This document shows, piece by piece, positions 6,065 through 6,896 of a stretch of 6,896 bases of DNA (position 1 is the stretch's first letter; every line of letters starts with the position of its first letter). The position numbers and the translations under genes were made by a program. Under the pieces are notes generated by a model. It worked only from the letters and a program-made list of their open reading frames with translations, had not been told where the DNA came from and did no database searches. The stretch is from Alphaproteobacteria bacterium (GTDB lineage: Bacteria; Pseudomonadota; Alphaproteobacteria; Sphingomonadales; Rhodothalassiaceae), in NCBI GenBank assembly GCA_003694205.1, contig RFKS01000088.1, forward strand, positions 1 through 6,896. The letters are read 5' to 3'.

Positions 6065-6896
6065 CTATTTCAGCCGGAAGCCGGCGCGGCCGACCAGTGT
6101 CGGACCTTCACGCCCGGCTCCGGGCGCATCCAGCGTTCTCGGCGCGTAGGTGATCGTGCGGTTGCGCAGATATCGGTCGAGATCACTCGGTGCGGTCTCG
6201 CCATCGGTGGGCGCCGCGATGCGCCGCGCGTCGACCGGTCGCACGATATAGGGTGTGGTCACCACCACGAGCTCGGTCTCGTTGTTGCGGAAGGCATCGG
6301 AGCGGAACAGCGCGCCGAGAATCGGCAGATCACCGAGAATGGGCAGCTTGCGCACATCCTGGCTGAGATCATTCTGCAACAGCCCGGCGATGGCGAAGCT
6401 CTGGCCGCTACCGATCTCGACCGTGGTCTCGACGCGACGAGTCGAGAGCGAGGGCACCGAGATACCCTGTACCTGCACCGCCCCGGCATTGCTGAGCTGG
6501 CTCACCTCGGGGGCGACGCGCAGGCTGATCTTGTCGGCGCTCTCGACGATCGGTGTGAAGGCGAGCCGGACGCCGAACTCCTTGAACTGGATTCCGATCT
6601 GCCCGACGTCCTGGGGCACCGGCACCGGAAATTCGCCACCGGCGAGGAAGGTCGCCGTCTGCCCCGAGACGGCGGTGAGATTGGGCTCGGCAAGGACCGA
6701 GACGAGGCCCTCGGTCTCGAGCGCGTCGAGCACCGCATTGAGCGACACATTGCGCGTCGTGCCGTTGAACAGGATGCTGTCGGCATCGGGCGCGCGAATG
6801 AACTCGTTGATCGGCAGCCCGGTTACCGGATCGAGGACGCGCTGGATCACGTCACGACCCGTGAAAAGCCCGATGCTGGCATCACCGATGTCGAAC
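6065..6896 (-). CDS. cpaC: Tad pilus secretin CpaC (RcpA), C-terminal part, cut by window edge
   Basis: The frame is open to the window edge, giving 276 visible C-terminal residues beginning FDIGDASIGLF; the true start is outside. CpaC is the outer-membrane secretin ring through which the Flp pilus exits. The visible part is the secretin barrel domain. It contains LAEPNLTAVSGQTATFLAGG (about fragment residues 68-87), the EFPVPVP segment that follows, and the family signature RKLPILGDLPILGALFRSD (about 182-200), followed by TELVVVTTPYIVRPV (about 207-221). After this lies a roughly 55-residue tail with PSDLDRYL, a common CpaC ending. The N-terminal signal peptide, any BON domain and N1-like domains are not visible. 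An in-frame GTG at 6850-6848 is internal and not a real start, because family homology continues upstream of it. It is the first gene of the visible operon. Confidence 0.95.
   Translation of the reverse strand, partial: FDIGDASIGLFTGRDVIQRVLDPVTGLPINEFIRAPDADSILFNGTTRNVSLNAVLDALETEGLVSVLAEPNLTAVSGQTATFLAGGEFPVPVPQDVGQIGIQFKEFGVRLAFTPIVESADKISLRVAPEVSQLSNAGAVQVQGISVPSLSTRRVETTVEIGSGQSFAIAGLLQNDLSQDVRKLPILGDLPILGALFRSDAFRNNETELVVVTTPYIVRPVDARRIAAPTDGETAPSDLDRYLRNRTITYAPRTLDAPGAGREGPTLVGRAGFRLK

Noticed and set aside
6848..6850. GTG as the start of a short secretin-like gene
   Set aside because: The frame is open upstream to the window edge with CpaC-like sequence, so the GTG is an internal valine codon of a truncated gene.
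1..6896. CRISPR arrays, tRNA or rRNA genes, insertion sequences, defence or toxin-antitoxin genes
   Set aside because: None was seen. There are no regularly spaced repeats, no transposase-like product and no tRNA-like fold. The coding content is fully accounted for by the tad operon.

Overview
The window is a GC-rich segment, and the products resemble those of Alphaproteobacteria, the group in which the Caulobacter-style cpa/tad nomenclature applies. The order or genus cannot be fixed from the sequence alone. Nearly all of it (about 452-6896) is one minus-strand operon for a Tad (tight adherence) or Flp type IVc pilus. In transcription order it reads cpaC (secretin, cut by the window edge), cpaD (outer-membrane lipoprotein), cpaE/tadZ (ParA/MinD-like localisation ATPase), cpaF/tadA (assembly ATPase), tadB/cpaG and tadC/cpaH (two inner-membrane platform proteins).

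The genes are packed tightly. cpaC-cpaD and cpaD-cpaE are separated by 12 and 21 bases and each downstream gene has a clear Shine-Dalgarno sequence. cpaE-cpaF and tadB-tadC share ATGA overlaps, and cpaF-tadB are 2 bases apart. Together the products form the core machine: CpaF powers pilin extraction and polymerisation through the TadB/TadC platform, CpaE places the complex in the cell, and CpaC with CpaD forms the outer-membrane exit. The pilin, prepilin peptidase, cpaB and minor-pilin genes are not in the window. tadD (TPR lipoprotein), often found after tadC, is not present downstream.

The first 451 bases are a gene-poor convergent junction. A plus-strand gene of unknown identity probably ends at base 35 and is followed by a strong plus-strand terminator (62-90). 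The tad operon ends at a minus-strand terminator (212-246) about 205 bases past the tadC stop. Between tadC and that terminator lie a 47-codon open stretch in frame with tadC and two perfect inverted repeats.

No novel system is evident; this is a recognisable Tad locus. The most notable departures are an apparent tandem duplication of the N-terminal helical domain of CpaF, a CpaE receiver-like domain that keeps phospho-acceptor-like residues, and the structured tail after tadC.
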